This document shows, piece by piece, positions 51,601 through 55,959 of a stretch of 64,000 bases of DNA (the first letter of the stretch is position 1; each line of letters starts with the position of its first letter). Source of the DNA: Dendrophyllia cribrosa (lineage: Eukaryota > Cnidaria > Anthozoa > Scleractinia > Dendrophylliidae); NCBI GenBank assembly GCA_024195265.1, contig JAJLRJ010000013.1:14182322-14246321 (forward strand), in the 5' to 3' direction. A model generated the notes under the pieces. It was not told where the DNA came from, searched no databases, and saw only the letters and a list, made by a program, of their open reading frames with translations. Made by a program: the position numbers and the translations under genes.

Positions 51601-54600
51601 GACCAGTTTTGGCCAGTTTTCCTTTCCGATTCGAACAAAATATGAATCAAAAAGGAGAATTTGGAATAAAAGAGACCACATTAAAGCAAAAATACAAAGG
51701 GGAACTTTAGATTTGAGTATTCACGCAACGTTGTGAATAATTTAGCAGGGTAAACCTTGACTCGGTCAGCAGGGACAACATTTTAAACCTGTGAAACAAA
51801 TAAGGATTTATACTACTTGAGTTATCTGCGTCAATTTCTGTTACATAATGGCTGCAGCCGCACTTTAACCCGGTTAAAATAACTCGGTGAAAAGTGAAAT
51901 AACCGAGTTTATTTTTTTGAGCGGCCGCACTTCAGAAGGTTGAACTTTTAATGTGAGAGATCATGTTATCATTTGCTAACGAGAGCTGCACAAAACAATA
52001 CGATTAATGAGCGAAAACAATGCCTCTGCACGTGCATTTTACATATTTTACACGACCGTTTTCCTTTCTCTCTTTGAAATTGAAAGTCGTCCCTACGAAG
52101 GTCTACGAATTCAACAGGAAGCTAAAAATTACCGCGTAAGCGAAGATGATTGACAGATCGGGAAAGTTAACCTGCACTAAACTACCTAGCGAGGTGGTTT
52201 AAATAAACCTAACACGGTTAAAAAAATTTATTGTTCTTTAATTAATTTCCATGGGAACCGCTAACACGGTTAAAATTCGGTGAATGCCAAAAATACGTAG
52301 CCTGCGAATACAGCCGCCTCTCATCGCTCCCGGCCGCTAGGGGCGTTCACGCGAGAGAACGCCCCTAGCGGCCGGGAACGATGAGAGGCGGCTGTATTCG
52401 CAGGCTAAAAAATACGCGGCCGCATCAGGAATTTTGTTAAACCAGTTAATTTTAATTAGTTAATTGCAAATAACCGGGTTGACTTAACTCTAGTGCGGCC
52501 GCAGCCAATGGCTCTTCGCGAGCGTGCGTTTCTCGAAAGTCCCGAAAACTTTTCGGACCCGAAAGGCTATGTTACGTGCAGAATATTTACACGGTTTGTT
52601 TTGTTTTTGCTTAACTGAAAGTAAATATTGTGCTATAGCTATACACCTTATTTCAAAATGGCTGCCAATTTATTATTCTTTTATATCCATGTAAATTAGC
52701 CCTCTTGGCCTCGTCACTATGTGCAAAATACAAAAGAATTTTCAAACCAAAATGAGGCGAAGAGGGCTAATTAACATGCATATAAAATAATAATAAATTG
52801 GGCGCCATTTTGGATAGTAAGGTGTATAGCCGATTACAGTGCGACGCGCCTTACCGTAGCCACCCAACCCGATAAAGATTCGGTTTTTGTTGATTTTGAA
52901 GGCCAAGCAATAAAATCTTACGTTTACAGCACAACTTTAGCTGATTTGTGGGCTGAAAACTTCAACGCCTTTCGTTAGAAACTACATTTAAAAAATAGCT
53001 TTCGGGCCCGAAAAGTCTTCGGAAGTTTCGAGAAACGCACGCCTAAGGGCCTGGTCGCACTACAGTCATAAACAAAATCGACCCTATTTGTCAGACGACC
53101 CTATTTGTCAGGTAACGTTACCAACCCAACTGATATTTCTCGAGATATCGAGGACAGGACAAGCTGACAAACTTCATCTAAAGGCGAGTTTATATTATTG
53201 ATCTTTAAATTGTTCCTTTTTGCTTTTCAGTGACGCATTCCGGTGAAAATTTGTCTTTTGCATGTTATCTTTGGGACAATTTTTATTGCAAACGGTTGAA
53301 TCCCCTTTCAGTGGTGGCTGATCCCTTAAAAAAGGACAGTCACACCAACCCCTTAAATCCCTTAAATTCCACGAATTCCTTGAATTATTTCGAACAACTG
53401 AAATTATTTTTACAATCTAGATACAATTCTGTATTAGCTCTGAAAATTTCACTCTTCTGGGGTAAATATTTCTTAATGTTTCTTTCGAAGTAAAAAGTGC
53501 ATAAAATCACCAATTTTGCCTCCAGTACTACCTTAAGTTAAACTTTAGTTACGTCGTAGATGTGACCGCAGCCAAAGCAGATAAGTAATTGTCTAGTCAT
53601 GGCCAAGCTCCTTCATATTTACAAAAACTGTTGATCCACAACAGACCCGCAAGAAAACTTCGCTCTTCATCTGACACGTCTCAACTTCGACATTCACGTA
53701 TGATCTAAAGACTTGTAGATATTGTTCTTTTTCTGTTGCCGTTCCAGAACAATGGAATTTGTTGCCAATGGACATCCGAGCTATTGAGAGCCTAGACATT
53801 TTTAAATCCAGACTAAAGACATTCCTTTTTAAACAAGCCTATAAATAGTTTTAGTTTTATGTGTATATCTGTAAAGCGTATAGAACAGAGTTGATGTACG
53901 TGCGTTATATACCAATGTTAATGTTATGTTAAATGTGTTTTAGGTCTGTACGTCTGTCCATCTTACAACACGTCAAGTGGGCTACTGTGGACAAACGCAG
54001 CGCCATTCCTAATGTCACCGTGGACATGCTAAAGGTTGGGAATAAGTGTGTTTGCGATGTAAAATATAAATTTAGACTTCTTTGGGCCATGGTAACCACA
54101 GAACCTCAGAAGAGTACTGCTTAATTGATCTAGCTTTTATTTGAATGACACACTTTAAGGAGGTTCGACTCAGTTTTATTTGCCGTGGGGTGTATGTTTT
54201 GAAATCAAAATTTCGCAGGGAAGACATGCTTCGATTGTTTTCATGCTTCACCAAGTTTATGACGTGATCAAAGTTTTATGTTTCACTATTTTCCAAGCGA
54301 GAGCGGTTATGAAGTGTCTGACTAGACTTTGAGGGAAAAAGACATTGTTCAAAACAAAGGGCAATAAGCTGATGTTGCTATGGTAACCACTGTCGCTTGA
54401 AAATCGGTGAAACATAAACCTTTAATCACATGTCATTAACTTAGTGAAGCATGAAAGCAATCGAAGCATATCCTCCCTGCGAAATTCAAAACATACACCC
54501 CACGGCAAAAAACCTGAGTCTAGCCTCCTTAATGGGTCTGTCATTACATTAAACACGAAATGCCCATAGAACATTAAAAGGAAGATATCAAGTGAATTTA

Positions 54601-55928
54601 TGAAGAGAGAATATATCATAATCAGAGTTTTAATGAGTTTTCCAAGACACAAGACGATAAACTTGCAACGATCAGCAATCCATTTCCATCCTGGCCATCT
54701 ACCGCCCAAAACACTTATTTTTACTCTTAGGCCCCGTTTACACGGGTCCGGACAAATTTTTGCACGGACAAAAACTTGCACGGTTCCACCTTGCGTTTAC
54801 ACGGGACCGGCGGAACTAGACGAATTTTTGAACGGCTAAGTGTGCAAGTTCCGTGTAAACACCATTGCAATCTGTAACAGAATTTGCACGGATCCATGTA
54901 TACACGTGGTCTAGGAACAAAATTCGTCCGTGCAAAAATTTGTCCGGACCCGTGTAAACGGGGCCTTAGAGCACTAGTAGTAGAATGATTTGAAACAAAA
55001 CTGGACCATTATTTTTGGGTTTCCACTGATATAAATGTCTATCGGCTTTTTAAAGAAACACTTTAGGAGTGGTCACACTTTAGGATTTTATCCACAGACT
55101 CAAAAGTTAGAACCACCTTGTACAGCATAACAAACAGTCTGCAGGAAAGTACCGCTCAATAGCTTTCATTTGAGTGGTCACACTTTAGGATTTTATCCAC
55201 AGACTCAAAAGTTAGAACCACCTTGTACAGCATAACAAACAGTCTACAGGAAAGTACTGCTCAATAGTTATCATTTGAGTGGTCACACTTTAGGATTTCA
55301 TCCACCGACAGTCTCAAAAGTTAGAACCACCTTGTACAGGATAATTAACAGCACCACAGGAAAGTACTGCTCTGTAGCTTTCCTTTAAATGGTAGCACTT
55401 TAGGATTTAATCCACAGACTCAAAAGTTAGAACTACCTTGTACAGCATAACAAATAGTACGTCAAAAAAGTAATGCTCACTAGCTTTCATATGAATGGTA
55501 ACACTTAAGGATTTTATCAACAGACTCACCTAGAACCACCTTGTGCACTGTCATAACCTGTAACCTTGCAATGGACTCGCATCTCATCCAGGGGGGAGTG
55601 GAAATACTCCCAGTTGCTTCATGCTACAGAAACCGGGTTAATCTCCGGCCGTGTAGGCAGTCTGTGGCTCGTGTAGGCTACCTGTGGCTCGTATGCGACC
55701 TGTGGCTCGTATGCGACTTTACCTTACCTTGCATTATAGAGCGGTTTTCATTTGAGTGTCGTAAAACCAAAACCAAAGTAATTACTCTGACCAATCACAG
55801 CAGTCGTAAACAATCCAATGAACCAATCATGATCAGAGCTCGAAGCAATAGGCCATTTCCGAGTTACGTTACGCCTCGTTGTCAAAGCGAGGCTAGGTGC
55901 ACAACCTTTCATATGAAAATGAGTTTTC

Positions 55929-55959
<31 letters not shown>

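Larger units (their letters stand above)
50728..53132. mobile_element. hAT-type element with 51-bp perfect inverted repeats and 8-bp TSD
   Basis: 50735-50785 and 53075-53125 are perfect inverted repeats (GTTGGTAACGTTACCTGACA onward), each with two direct CTGACAAATAGGGTCG units. Flanking ATATTTCT at 50720-50727 and 53133-53140 is an 8-bp target duplication. The right terminus reads CAGTTGGG, hAT-like. No transposase, but other elements are nested inside. Confidence 0.85.
49086..53573. mobile_element. Outer inverted-repeat pair GGCTGCGGTCACATC (possible 4.5-kb element)
   Basis: GGCTGCGGTCACATC at 49086 and its perfect reverse complement at 53559-53573. A similar GTGTGACCGC at about 49636 offers an alternative partner for the left end, so the outer boundary is tentative. 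Confidence 0.45.
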
